From Cladobotryum mycophilum (lineage: Eukaryota; Ascomycota; Sordariomycetes; Hypocreales; Hypocreaceae): 64,000 nt of DNA. The translations under genes and the position numbers were made by a program. This document shows positions 13,601-28,600 of this stretch, one piece after another (positions within the stretch are counted from its first letter, which is position 1; every line of letters starts with the position of its first letter). Below the pieces are notes generated by a model, which was not told the origin of the DNA, made no database searches, and saw only the letters and a list, made by a program, of their open reading frames with translations. Where the stretch lies: assembly GCA_036429605.1 (NCBI GenBank), contig JAVFKD010000015.1:3433421-3497420 (forward strand), read 5' to 3'.

Positions 13601-16600
13601 GTACTATCCAGTACTCGGGCCGTAAGGACACTCAGGTTAAGATTCGTGGTCTTCGAATTGAGTTGGGCGAGATTGAGCATCAAATCCAGCTCAACCTAGA
13701 AGGCGTTCGACAGGTTGCTGTTGATGTCTTGAAGACAGATGCTGGCCTACAGCTTATCTCATACATCTGCTTCAATGATAACACGCAGCGACCTGAACAG
13801 AAGAACAAGTTTGCTACCGACCTCTTCCTTCCGATCGACTCCAGGATGATCACTGGTTTGGTCCAGCGATTGAACGCTGCTCTTCCCAAGTACATGATTC
13901 CAACTACTTATATCTCATGCAGCTTCATGCCTGTTGTCACTTCGGGCAAGCTTGATCGCAAGGAGCTTAACCGAGCAGCTCTATCCCTTTCATCTGATGA
14001 TCTTGCTAGCTATTCCCTGGTCCAGAAGGAGAAGCGTAGCCCCGAAACTGCCATGGAGAGGCAGCTTCAATCCCTCTGGGCTCAAATCCTCAACATCCCC
14101 AAGGAGTCCGTTGGTCTCGATGATAGCTTCCTTCAGATTGGTGGTGACTCAGTCAGTGCTATGCAGCTGGTTGCCTTGGCCCAGCGCGAGAGCATTGGGC
14201 TTACTGTTTCTAATGTTTTCGAACATCCTTATCTGTCACAGATGGCCTCCATTGCCTCTAATGAGCAAGACATTCAAGTCCACGACTCTGAGCCATTCAC
14301 CATGTTAGATGGTCATGACGTAGAGGGTCTGGTCGAGGAAGCCTGTGTGCAGTGTACCTTGCCAGATAGCACGGAGATCCAGGACATCTACCCTGCCGCT
14401 CAACTTCAAGAAGGTCTTATGGCCTTGGCGGTTAAGCAGCCTGGTTCTTACATCGCTCGATTCGTTTACCAAATTCCCGAGCACATTGATCTTGGTCGAC
14501 TGCAATCTGCCTGGGAAGTGACTCTGGATACCCTTGCTATCCTGCGAACCAGAATTATTAATGTCAAGGGCGCAGCCATGCAAGTGGTTGTCAAGGATAG
14601 CTCAAGCTGGGAGTCTACTGAGGGCTGTGATCTAGATGCCTTTATCCGTCGCACGCATGATATCAAGATGAGCTATGGTTCACAGCTCTGCCGCTACGCA
14701 CTCATTCAGCAGCAGGACGGATCTAATTATTTGATGTGGATCATGCACCATGCCATCTTCGATGGCTTATCCACCCAGATTGTCCTGAGCACTTTCAGAA
14801 GCATCTATGAAGAGTCCGAACCTACTCCGCTGGCACCGTATTCTCTTTTCATTAGCTACACCCTTGGCCTTGACAAGAATGAATCTTCTTCCTACTGGAA
14901 TGGTCAGCTCAGCGGCGCTCAACGCTCAACCTTCCCTCCTACTGAGGCTACTGCCATTCCCGCTGCTACTCGTATCTTGGAAAAGAATGTTGATCTTCCA
15001 AGCATGTCCGATTCCAGTGTTACTATTGCTACCGTTATCCGTTCTGCATGGGCTATCCTCTTGGGTCGCTACTGTGATTCAGATGACGTGTGCTTTGGTA
15101 CTACTGTTTCGGGTCGTCAAGCGCCAATTGCCCAGATGATGGATATGGTTGGACCAACTATTGCAACTGTGCCTGTGAGAATCCAACTCAGCAAGCGACA
15201 GCTTGTTTCTGAGTTCCTTGAAGGCGTTCAGAAGCAGGCTCTGGATATGGTCCAGCATGAGCAATTTGGTCTCCAGAATATCTCCAAGCTCAGCCCAGAT
15301 GTCAAGGATGCTTGTGATTTCAACAGCTTGCTTGTTGTCCAACCTATGCGATTCATTGCCAAGGAGAAGGAAGATGAGTCCATGTTGATTGCAATGGATA
15401 ACGTTGATCGCTCAGCTGAGTTTATGCAAAACTATTTCAGCTATCCACTTGTTCTCCAGACTCAAATCCATGACGAACACATCAAGTTGGAATTCACCTA
15501 CAATGAGAACGTCTTGGCCGAAACCCAGATTCAAGCCTTGTCTCACCAGCTTATTCATCTTGTCCGTCAGCTAGCATCAGCAGAGGCCACTACTCTCTCT
15601 TCTATCTCGATAGCCTCTTCTTACGATCTTGAGCGATCAATCTCTTTCAATAGCCAGGTCCCTGAAATCCTCGATACGTGCTTCCACGATCTCTTTGAGA
15701 GACAGTCCCATATGCACCCCAGCATGCCGGCTATCATGGCTTGGGATGGCGAGTTTACATACAGACAGCTGAACCATGCTGCTAACAGGCTCGCTCACCA
15801 TCTTGTTAAGACTTATGGTGTTCGACCTGGTGAGCTTGTACATCTCTGCTTCGAGAAATCCATCTGGCATTTCGTCTCTCTTCTGGCCATTAACAAAGCT
15901 GGTGGTGCTTGGGTACCTTTGGACCCCTCTCATCCTGAACAGCGATTACGCCAAGTTGTTAACCAGACTAGAGCCAAGCTTGCTTTGGTGTCACCTAACA
16001 ATGCCGCCCTTTGCTCTGCCTTGGTGGATAATGTACTTGAGGTTACCCCAGACTTGGATAATGAACTATCAGAGACCGAAGACAGCTTTAAGGGACCTAT
16101 CGTGGACGTGACCCCGCGTCATCCAGTTTATGTCCTCTTCACTTCCGGCAGTACTGGTACCCCTAAGGGCTTCGTGATGGAACACGGTTCGGTCTGTACC
16201 AGTCAGACTGATATTGCCAAGCGATTACGACTCATTCCAAGTGTTCGCATCCTTCAATTCGCCGCATTCGTATTCGATCTATCAATTGGTGAGATTGTGG
16301 CGCCTTTGATCACGGGTGCAACCATCTGCGTTCCTTCCGAGTACACCCGAATGAATGCCATCGTCGAATACATCAGTGATTTGAACGTGACCTGGGCCTT
16401 CCTGACCCCCTCATTCGCACGAACCTTGAAGCCCAGCGATGTTCCTTCTTTGGAGCTGCTCTTGTTCGCTGGTGAAGCTGTTCCTCGAGACATCCTTCAG
16501 ACCTGGTTTGGTCATGTTCGCTTGATCAACGGTTGGGGCCCTGCCGAGACTTGTTGCTTCAGTACTTTGCACGAATGGCAGTCCGCTGAAGAGTCCTCTC

Positions 16601-19600
16601 TTAATGTTGGCCGACCTGTGGGTGGTTTCTGCTGGATCGTTGATCCTGAAAACCCAAGACAGTTGGCACCAGTGGGCACACTTGGCGAAGTTGTTATTCA
16701 GGGGCCTACCCTTCTCCGCGAATACCTTGCCGACCCTGCCAAGACGGGCTCAACCTCAGTGTACAATTTACCCAAGTGGGTGCCTCAGCCTGACCCAAGA
16801 CACTGGAACCGATTCTATAAATCTGGTGATCTTTGCTTTTACAATCCTGACGGCACTATCGAATTCTCGAGCCGTAAGGATACTCAGATCAAGATTCGCG
16901 GCCTTCGAGTTGAGCTGAGCGAAGTAGAACACCACATTCGCGAGAACCTCGATGCTGCCCAAGTGGCTGTTGATGTATTCAAGACTGAGAAGGGTACTAA
17001 CCTGGTTTCATACTTGTGCTTCAACGAAGAGACTCGAACCGTCGATGCCGACTTGAAGAGCAACCCTGAAAGGCTGTTCATGCCAATTACCTCTGAGCTG
17101 CAGGCTAGTTTCACAGCCATGGTCGGTGCTCTCAAGGTCACCCTGCCGCGTTACATGATTCCTACCCTATTCATCCCCTGCAGATTCATGCCTTCCATCA
17201 CGTCAACTAAGTTGGACCGCAAGACTCTGCGAGAGATGACTTCTCGTCTCGACCAGGCTCAAATCGAACACTATTCGCTGATCGATACCAACAAGAGAGC
17301 ACCCGAGACCGATATGGAACGCGCTCTGCAGGGTATCTGGTCTGACATCCTTGGTCTTCCTGTTCAGTCGATTGGTCGTGATGACAGCTTCTTGCAAATT
17401 GGCGGTGATTCCATTACTGCTATTTATTTGGTCTCAAAGGCCCGTGAAAACGGTATCTCCTTGGCCGTAAAGGATATCTTTGATGACTCCCGACTGCTTG
17501 CTCTGGCCACCAAGGCTGTCTTTGCTCAAGATGAGCAAGTTCTATCCACCGCCCCCTTCTCCCTACTCACAGACGATGTTCGTGCCATGGCTCTCAGCAA
17601 ACAAACCACTCAACTTTGCGGCCTTTCTCAGGAGCAGGTTATCGAAGATGCCTACCCTTGCACATCTCTGCAGGAGGGTCTCATGGCTTTGACTGCGAAA
17701 CAGCCTGGTTCTTACATCGCTAAATATGTATTCAAATTGGCTGAGTCTGTCGATATTGAAAGATTCCAAGTTGCATGGGAGAACTCTATTGATCTGTGTG
17801 CCAACATGCGAACCCGCATCGTTCTTCTTAACAACATGCCTGTACAGCTCGTTGTGAAGGGCGACAGACAATGGCAGTCCCTTGAGAGTGAGACTTTGTC
17901 TTCCGTCACAATGAACTCCTCCCGGGACGTCAACATGGGTTACGGATCTCCCCTCTGCTGGTATGGAATCCTTTCCGAAAACAACGAGAACTACCTTGTT
18001 TGGGCAGCTCACCATTCAATCTATGACGGTTGGGTTATGCGACTTTTGTTGGATACCCTCCGTGATTCCTACTTTGGTCTAAACAGCCTTCAGCTTCAGC
18101 CATACTCTGACTTCATCAAGTACAACATGGAACTTGATAAGACTGCTGCTGCTGACTTCTGGAAAACGGAATTGGCTGGCTCTCAAAGGGCCGCCTTCCC
18201 TTCTACTCAGACTACTGGTAGCTCTACTTCATCCACTCAGGTTATCAAGTCTAAGATTCCATTTTCCAACTCTCAACAGACCTCCATCACCAAGGCGTCC
18301 GTCTTGCGTGCCGCTTGGTCCATTGTTCTTGGCCGTCACTCTGGTACTGATGATGTCACATTCGGTGCTACAGTGTCTGGTCGACAGGCCCCTGTCCGCG
18401 GCCTGGAAGTCATGCCCGGACCGATGATCGCCACCGTACCCGTTCGTGTTCAGCTTAATAACAAGGTATCCGTATCACAGTTCCTTCTCAACATCCAGAA
18501 CCAAGCTTCTGGAATGGTTCCATATGAGCAGTTTGGTCTTCAGAATATCGCCAAGGTCAGCCAGGATGCAAATGATACTTGCGACTTTTCCAGCTTGCTT
18601 GTTGTCCAACCACCTGCTACTACTGAGACCACCTCCGGAGAAGAGCTACTTGTGTACGGAGAGACCGAAGCCGCCTTGACTGAGGAGAGCATGAACAACT
18701 ACTTCAACTACCCGCTTGTTGTCATCACTAACACGCTTGTGGATAGCATTAACTTGGATCTTTTCTACAATCCCGATATCCTCACTGAAGTGGAGGTCTC
18801 CGCTATTTCGCAACAGATTAACTATGTTGTGCAGCAGCTCACTTCAAACCATGAGGCTCAACTTGATTCCATCTCTCTTGTGGGACCATCCGATATCCAG
18901 CATGCGCTTGACTCGGCACGATTGACCGCTGCCACCGAGTCTTGCACCCACTGGCTTATTCAGGATCGTATCAAGTCTCAGTCTAGAGATACTGCTATTG
19001 TTTCTTGGGACGGCGATCTGACTTATGCTCAGCTTGGTATGTATGCTACAAAGTTGGCTATGAAGCTTCAACAACTTGGTGTCGGACCCGAAACCCTTGT
19101 CCCTCTCTGTTTCCCCAAATCTACCTGGGCCGTGGTTGCTATGCTGGCTGTTGAGATGGCTGGTGGTGCCTTTGTTCCGCTCGATCCCAAGGCACCTTTG
19201 GCTCGTCTCCAGGGTATCATTGAAGACACCAAGGCTTCATTGGTCCTCACAAGCACCTCCTTGGAAGACACATTCAAGGAGACCAGCATCAACGCTATTC
19301 CAATTGATGAGACCATCCTATCTAAGCTTCCAATGCCATCCAAGTTTGTCCAGTCACAGGTACAACCTGATAATGCAAGCGTTATCCTCTTTACCTCCGG
19401 ATCGACAGGCAAGCCCAAGGGCATGGTTATTCAGCACAACAGCTTGGCCTCATCCGCTAATGCTTATGGTGCTGAGATGGGCATCGAGCGCGGTACCCGT
19501 GTGTTCCAGTTCTCTGCCTATACTTTTGATGTTGGTATCTTGGACTGTCTCGTTTCCCTTATGCGTGGTGCGACTCTTTGTATCCCCTCAGACCATGCTC

Positions 19601-22600
19601 GACTCAACGACCTCACTGGCGCCATCAATTCCACTCAAGCTAGCTGGGTTTTCCTTACACCCACAGTCGCCGACCTTCTTGATCCTGTCCAACTGCCATC
19701 TTTGAAGGTTGTGTGTCTTGGTGGTGAGGCTATTAGCACCAAGTGTGCAAGCCGCTGGGTCGACCATGTCTCCCTATTCGGTGGTTATGGACCTGCCGAA
19801 GCATCCATCTGTGCCTCCAATGGCCAGATTGGTAAAGTTGGCAAGTCTACCAATGTTGGCCATCCGATTTCAAGTGCCTTTTGGGTCGTTGAGCCCGAAA
19901 ACATCAAGCAGCTTACTCCTGTTGGCTGCATCGGTGAATTGCTTATCGAGGGTCCTATGCTTGCTCGAGGCTATTTGAACGTTAGTGCCGAGGTTTCGGC
20001 CAACTGGATGGAGAAAGTCGACTGGCTCCCTGGTAATGATGTCAAGAGGGTGTACCGAACGGGCGATTTGGTTCGCCGCAATGCTGACGGAACATTTGAC
20101 TACATGGGACGAAAGGACAATCAAGTTAAGCTTCATGGTCAACGTGTCGAATTGGGTGAAATCGAGGCTCGCATTCATGCCCTGCTGCCGAGCAGCATGG
20201 ATGCCATCGTTGAGGTTATCAAGGGTGACGGCCAGAACAGCAATGATAGCCTAATGGCCCTGCTCTGGAATACTCATGGCGAGATTTCCCAGCAAGAATT
20301 TGCATTGGTACAGTCTGTTACAGATGAATCAAGATCGCTTTTGTCTGATCTGGATTCGTCTCTCGGTCTGGTCCTACCTTCATACATGGTTCCATCAACC
20401 TACCTTATCTTCCAAGGCAAGCCTGAACAGACTACCTCTGGTAAGATAAACCGCCGTGAAATCGTGTCTTACGCTCGAAACCTGTCTACCAAGGAGCGAC
20501 TCCGATTTGCACCCGAGGTTGGCCAGAGTGAGCCGCCAACTACGCCAATGGAATTTGAGCTCCGCGACCTCTGGGCTCATGTCCTTCACCTTGATGCTGA
20601 GAGCATTGGCAAAAACGATAGCTTCTTGCGTATTGGGGGTGATTCGATTACGGCCATCCAACTTGTCTCATTGGCCCAGCAGAATGGCGTCACTCTGACT
20701 GTTGGCGATATCTTTGCCGATCCTCGCTTGTCAGCTATGGCCAAAGCTTGCCGTGTCGATGCTGGCGATGAAGAGCCCAGCTACGACCTTCAACCATTCA
20801 GCCTTCTCCCAGCTGATAAGCTGGATTCCATCATTGATGAGATTTGCGCTCAGTGCGGACTTTCTGACAGTGCTGTCATTGAGGATGCCTATCCCTGCAC
20901 CTGTCTCCAAGAGGGTCTCATGGCTGTCTCCACTAAGCAGCCCGGATCATACATCATTAAGCACATGTATCGCCTGGCTTCCAACATTGACGTTGCCCGT
21001 TTCAAGAGTGCCTGGGAGAAGACTGTTGAGAAGACCGCTACCTTGCGCACCAGAATTGTTCTTGCCAACGGAACTACCGTCCAGACAGTTATGAAGCAGC
21101 AAGTCGAGTGGCAGTCATCATCAGATCTCCAGTCATTCATCAAGTCATCTCAGAATCTCGACATGGGCTACGGTACCAACTTGTTCCGTTGTGCTGTTGT
21201 ATCACAGGACGGAGAGACCTACTTTGCCCTCGCTATTCACCATACCATTTTCGATGGTTGGAGTATGCCAATGATCATGGGCACCGTGCAAGCCGAATAC
21301 AACGGTGCCGATGCTCCCTCACTTGTTCCTTATTCCAACTTTGTTGAGTATGTGATGAACATTGACGACGAGGCTGCCAATAACTATTGGAGTGAGCAGC
21401 TCGAGGGCGCAAGGCGTGCCACGTTCCCTCTAGGCAACGATGCTGTTGCCTCTCCTCAGTCTTCCGAGAAGCAGGTGACTCGTGTGCTCAACCATACCAT
21501 GCAATTCCCTCGCTCCACCAACACTTCCATCACCAAGGCATCTATCCTACGTGCTGCTTGGGCTATTCTCTTGGCCCGATACAGTGATGCTGATGACATT
21601 TGCTTTGGTACCACCGTGTCAGGCCGTCACGCTCCGGTCTATGGTCTAGACCGAATTCCTGGATTTATCGTTGCTACTGTCCCTGTTCGTGTCAAGATTG
21701 ACTGTCGCCAACGATTGTCTGATTTCCTTGAGGCAATTCAAAGTCAGGCATCTGAAATGGTAGCCTATGAACAATTCGGTCTCCAGAACATTGCCAAGGC
21801 TAGTGCCGATGCCAAAGATGCATGTGACTTCACCAGCTTGCTTACTGTTCAGCCTAGCACATTCAATGCTTCCATTGGCGAGGATGGAGAGGCCTTCATG
21901 ACTGCCACCACTACCAAGGATGTTGGAATCCAAGAGATTTTGGACAACTACTTCAACTACCCCCTGGCAGTTCAGTGCAGCCTTGGTAATGATGAAGTCG
22001 TTTTTGACTTTACCTACAACGCAAACATCATTGCCGAGGATCAGCTTCGCGCCATGTCCCACCAATTCCAGAACATCATCACTCAGCTTCTGACTCTTGA
22101 GGGCGGCCGCCTCGGTGACATCTCCGTTGCTGGTGAGTGGGATTTGGATTTCGCCATTGCATCCAACAGCGATATTCCAGAAATCATTGATGGATGCATC
22201 CATACTCTCATCGAAAAGCAGGCAGAACAGACACCAAAGGCAGCTGCTCTTTGCGCATGGGATGCCGAATTCAACTATCTCGAATTGGATCGTGCTGCCA
22301 ACCGATTGGCCAACCACCTCATCAACTCCAAGAGCGTGAAGCCTCACGAGCTCGTCCAAGTCTGCTTTGAGAAGTCCGCCTGGTATGTGGTCTCTATTTT
22401 GGCTATCAACAAGGCCGGCGCGGCTTGGGTCCCCCTTGACCCTTCACACCCAACCGAACGCTACAGCCAAATCATCAGCCAAACCGGTGCTACCTTGCTC
22501 CTTACCTCGCCAAGCAACTCATCCAAGTTCGTGGATCTAGTTCCTCAAGTTCTCGAGGTCACTCCAGCCTTGGATGAGGAGCTAGCTAAGAAGAAGGCGA

Positions 22601-25600
22601 ACAACAGCAAACCTTCTGTGGTTGTTTCACCTTCTGATGCTGCTTACGTTCTCTTCACTTCAGGCACAACGGGCACGCCAAAGGGTGTTGTAATTGAACA
22701 CCGCGCCATCTGCACCTGTCAAACCGCCTTTGCCCGTAGACTCGGCTTTACCCCTTCAGTTAGGTTCCTTCAATTCGCCTCCTTCGTGTTTGACGCCTCC
22801 ATTTTCGAAATGATGGCCACGTTCTTCTCGGGAGCGTGTGTTTGCATTCCTTCTTGGGACGATCAGATGGAGGCCCTCTCCGAGTACATTCAGAAGACTG
22901 GCGTTACATGGACTGTTCTAACTCCTACCGTTGCTCGTACTCTTCGCCCTGAAAACGTGCCTAGCCTTGAACTTCTGGTTCTAGCTGGTGAGGCGTCAAC
23001 CAAGGATATCCTAGATACTTGGTATGGCAAGGTCAGACTCGTCAACGGTTGGGGCCCGACTGAGGCTTCCGTCTGTGGTTCAACTCACGAGTGGGAGTCT
23101 ATCAATGACTCACCATTGAAGATTGGAAGGCCTCTTGGTGCGTTCGTTTGGATCGTTGATGCCGAAGACCCTCAGAGACTCGCCCCTACCGGTTGTATGG
23201 GTGAGATCGTCATCCAAGGTCCCAGCTTGCTCCGCGAATATCTTGACGATCCTGTCCGCACTGCCGCTGCTGTGGTTACAGCCCTTCCTAGCTGGGCTCC
23301 AAAGCGAGATCTCCCTAACTGGAACCGTTTCTATAAGACGGGCGATCTCGGCTACTACAATGCAGACGGCACAATCCAATATTCCGGCCGCAAAGATACC
23401 CAAGTCAAGATTCGCGGTCTACGAATCGAGCTTGGTGAGATTGAACATCAAGTCTCACGACACCTCGAAGGTGTTCGCCAAGTTGCTGTTGACGTGCTCA
23501 AGACTGATGGCGCAGCTCATCTGGTATCCTATGTTTGCTTCAATGATATCACCAAGCAGACTGGATTGAGCTCTACCATTGCTTCTGACCTGTTTATCCA
23601 GCTCGATTCCGATATGCAGTCAAGGATCAGCAGCCTTGTGGGCAACCTTAACGTTTCCCTGCCCAAGTACATGATCCCCACCACGTACATTCCCTGTAAC
23701 TACATGCCTCTGGTGACTGCTGGCAAGCTTGACCGCAGAGCCTTGACATCACAGACAACCTCTCTAAGCCCTGAGCAATTGGCCACCTATTCGCTCGTCA
23801 ACCAAGAGAAGCAGCAGCCTGAGACTGAAATGGAAAGCTTCTTACAAATGGTTTGGGCAGAGATTCTCAACATTCCTATGGAATCTATTGGACGTGATGA
23901 TAGCTTCTTGCAAGTCGGTGGTGACTCCGTCAGTGCTATCCATCTGATTACTGTCCTTCGTCAAGAGGGTATCAGCCTCAAGATGGCCGATATCTTCAAC
24001 GATCCCCGCCTTCTGGCGATTGCGTCAAAGGCCTCCCGGGATCAGGATGGCGGCGATGGTCACGACCAAAGTTCCTCGATTCCACCATTTGGTTTGCTGG
24101 GCGAGTCTCTCAAGGACTCCGTCCTCAACCAGGATTTCCGAAGCAAGCACAACCTTGGCGATGCCGGCTCTGCCCAGGATGCTTATCCTTGCACAACCAT
24201 GCAGGAAGGTTTGATGGCCTTGGGTGTCAAGCAGCCAGGCTCATATATCGCAAAGAATGTTTATCGCCTGTCACCAAGTGTCAACTTGGCACAATTCAAG
24301 TCCGCATGGGCACAAACCGTTAAGGAATGTGCCAACTTGCGTACTAGAATTGTCAACATTGATGGCTCATCCATCCAAGTCGTCTTCGATGATGCCCTTA
24401 CCTGGGAGTCAACAGAGGGCGAGTCATTACGATCGTACATGCGCTCAATTCAATCACTGCACATGTCATACGGTTCAAAGCTCAGCCGTTATGCTCTGGT
24501 TGATGACAACGGCGAACACTATTTTGTCTGGAGCATTCACCACGCCGCCTTCGATGGTTGGTCAATGCGACTCATGATGGCTGTGTTCCAGTCACTATAT
24601 GACGGACGCATGCCACCTGCCATGACCCCGTACAACCAGTTCGTTGAATACACCTCGTCAATGGATACCGATTCTGCTGCGGAGTACTGGGACAATCAGC
24701 TAAGTGGAGCGAAGCGGGCTATCTTCCCACCTACTTCCCTTTCAAAGACCACCACTCCTGTCACTCAGTCCTTCGAGAAGGAACTTATTCTACCACGCCG
24801 CATCGTGCACTCCTCAGTTACAAGGGCCACAGTCGTTCAAGCCACTTGGGCATTCCTCTTGGCCAGATACTGCGAAACCACCGATGTTTGCTTTGGAACG
24901 ACCTCATCCGGTCGTCAAGCCCCCGTTGCTGGCCTTACTGAAATGGCCGGTCCAGTCATTGCCACCGTTCCCATGCGAGTGTCTTTCAACCCTGACCAAT
25001 CAGTCACCGATTTCCTTCAGACCTTGCAGTCACAGACATCTGAGCAGGTGGCCTTCGAGCAGTTTGGTGTACACAACATTTCTAGACTTAGCCAGGATGC
25101 TGAGGATGCTTGCAACTTCTCCAGTCTGCTCGTCATTCAGCCTGTTCATCATCTCTTAGGCGATGAGAACACCCTGCTCGTGCCTACCGAAGTCAAGCTT
25201 GAGGATGATCACTTGCTCAACAACTATTTCAACTATCCTCTAGTCATCACTGCCCACATGTACGATGAGACCGTGAAGCTCGTCTGCATCTACGACTCCA
25301 GTGTTTTGTCTGAGATACAGATGGAAGCTCTTGCTCATCAATTCGACCACGTTATGCAGCAGCTTGCCTCCCAACAGCAGCCAAGTCTCGCTTCCCTCTC
25401 AGTTTCATCCGACTGGGATCTTCATTACTCTCTTCAGCAAAACACGGCAGCCAGCGGCGATCTTGAAGTCGTTGATGCCTGCTTCCATGAGCTTGTTACA
25501 CGCCAAGCTCTTCTTTGTCCTGATGCACCCGCTATCCACGGCTGGGACCAAGAATTCACATATGCTCAGCTTGATCGCGCAGCCAATCGTTTGGCCAACT

Positions 25601-28600
25601 ATCTTGTCAACCAAGCAAACGTTAAGCCCCACGATCTCGTCCACGTTTGTTTCGACAAGTCAGCTTGGTTCTTTGTGGCTATCCTTGCCATCAACAAATC
25701 GGGAGCTGCTTGGGTTCCTCTTGACCCTTCACACCCTGAGCAGCGTCTGCGTCAAGTTGTTGACCAGACCAAGTCTAAGCTGGCTCTCACCTCATCCAAG
25801 AACACAGCTATCTGCTCTGGTCTTGTCTCCAAGGTCATCGAGGTCACTTCCGATCTACACAGCAAGCTTCCTGACATTGAGACATCTCCTGCAGTTGAAG
25901 TTTCTCCCCGCAGCGCTGTCTATGTGTTGTTTACCTCTGGAAGTACCGGAACGCCCAAGGGCTTCGTTATGGAGCATGGCGCCGTTACCACTAGTCAAAC
26001 TGCCATTGCTAAACGACTTGGGCTTACATCCCGCGTCCGTCTACTTCAATTTGCTGCCTACGTCTTTGATCTTTCCATCGGCGAAATCGTCGCGCCATTG
26101 ATTACAGGTGCCTGTGTTTGTGTGCCCTCTGAGCATATCCGAATGAATAGCATCGTTGAATTTATTCGAGACACAGAGGTCAATTGGCTTTTCCTTACCC
26201 CATCCTATCTCCGCACCCTGCAGCCAAGCGATATCCCGGGTGTCGAATTCATCTTATTGGCTGGTGAGGCTGTTCCACGTGAGATTCTCAACACTTGGTT
26301 CGGCAAGGTTCGCTTGGTCAATGGCTGGGGTCCTGCCGAGACCTGTGTGTTTAGCACCCTTCATGAGTGGAAGTCAATTGATGAATCCCCTTTGACTATC
26401 GGTCGCCCAGTCGGCTCATACTGCTGGATTGTGAACGCCGATGACCCTACCCAGCTCGCCCCCACTGGATGCATGGGCGAGGTCCTTATCCAGGGTCCAA
26501 CATTGCTTCGCGAGTATCTCGCCGATCCCAAGAAGACCAAGGCCACCCTTATGACTGCTCTTCCGTCCTGGGCGCCTCAACAAGACTCTCTTACATGGAG
26601 TCGTATGTACAAGTCTGGTGATCTTTGCTTTTATAACCCAGATGGAACTATTCAGTTCTACAGTCGCAAGGACACACAGGTCAAGATCCGAGGTCTTCGT
26701 GTTGAGCTTAGCGAAGTTGAGCATCACATTCAGGATGCACTGGAGGGCGTTCGCCAAGTTGGTGTTGATGTGTACAAAACCGAAACTGGTACCAATCTCG
26801 TGTCTTATTTCTGCTTCAGCGATTTGACCAAGACTTCTGCCACTGGATTCTCTGCATCTGATGTCTTCTTGCCTCTTACAAACGACCTCAAGGAGCGCGT
26901 CACGACCATGGTTGGCAAGTTGAAGGTTTCGCTGCCACGTTACATGGTCCCTACTTTATTCATCCCCTGCGAGTTTATGCCCTTTATCACATCTACCAAA
27001 CTGGACAGGAAGACCCTTCGCCAAATCACTGCTGCCCTTAGCCACGATGAAATGGTTCATTACTCACTCTCTAGTGGTGATAAACGCGCTCCCGAAACCG
27101 AGATGGAGACACGCCTTCAATCTCTCTGGGCTGAGGTCCTCAATATCCCGGCCAATTCTATTGGTCGTGATGATGCATTTTTGCAGATTGGTGGTGACTC
27201 AATTACTGCAATCCACTTGGTTTCAAAGGCCAGAGAAGCAGGTATGGTAATCGTTGTCAAGGATATTTTCGACGATTCTCGATTGCTTGCTGTTGCTTCA
27301 AAGACTACCCTAGAAGTCGATGAGGAGGCCAACCAACCTGTTGAGGCCTTCAGCCTCCTCTCTCCCTCTACTGCTTCCGCTGTCCAGGGTAATGAGACTC
27401 GCAAGTTCTGTGGACTTGGGAACGACCAGATCATTGAGGATGCCTATCCCTGCACGTCTCTCCAGGAGGGTCTTATTGCCCTCAGTGCTAAACAGCCTGG
27501 ATCCTACGTTGCCAAGTATGTTTACAAGCTGCCATCTTCCATGTCGGTTGATGCTTTCAAGGCTGCTTGGAACCGCACTATTGAGCTTTGCCCTAACATG
27601 CGCACGCGTATCGTTCTTGTTGACGGTAGAGCAGTTCAGTTGGTTATCAAGGACGATACCCAATGGCAATCCCTCGTAGGAGAGAGTTTGGCTTCCATGT
27701 CGAACTCGGCTCGAAACTTCTCTATGGGCTATGGAGCGCCTCTTTGCTGGTATGGTATCGTTTCTCAAGATGGCTCAGACTATTTCCTTTGGTCTGCCCA
27801 CCACTCCATCTACGATGGATGGTCCATGAACATCTTGCTTGAAACCTTCCACAACATTTACTACGATAGCGAGCTGGCACTTGGCCGTCCTTTTGCTGGC
27901 TTCATCAAGTACAACATGGCTCTTGATACTGCCACTGCTTCCGATTTCTGGACTGAGCAGCTGTCAGGCGCCACCAGACCCGTCTTCCCACCTCGACAAG
28001 CTGCTGTCGCCTCCAGCACATCTTCGACTCAGGTTGTCGAATCTGTTGTCAAGGTTCCAAAGTCATCGCACCGTGGCATCACCACTGCTTCACTTTTGCG
28101 AGCGGCTTGGGCTATCGTTCTAGCCCGTTATTGCGACTCCAAGGAAGTTGTTTTCGGTGCCACAATCTCGGGTCGCCAGGCTCCGGTTGCTGGTGTTGAG
28201 AGAATGGCTGGTCCAATGATTGCAACTGTACCTGTACGTGTTCATCTTGACGATGACATCTCCACGCAGTCATTCCTCTCCCGAGTTCAAAGCCAAGCCT
28301 CCGACGCTATTCCTTTTGAACAATTTGGCTTGCATAACATTGCCAGATTGAGCTCTGATGCAAAGGAGGCCTGTGATTTCTCAAGTTTGCTTGTCATTCA
28401 GCCTCCTTCCCAGGATATCTCTAACGAAGCCGCTCAACCCTCTCTTATCCCACACGGTACTTTCCAAGAAACCTGGGCTGCGAATGCCAGCTACTTCAAC
28501 TACCCTCTGGTGCTCATCACTAGCACTTTCGAAGATAGGATTGAGCATCGCCTTTGCTACAACTCTGCTGTTCTCTCCAACATCCAAGTGCGTGCCGTCT

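Noticed and set aside
21646..22359. Long antisense open frames inside the synthetase
   Set aside because: They recur at equivalent places in many modules, have no recognisable domains and follow from codon bias on the coding strand.
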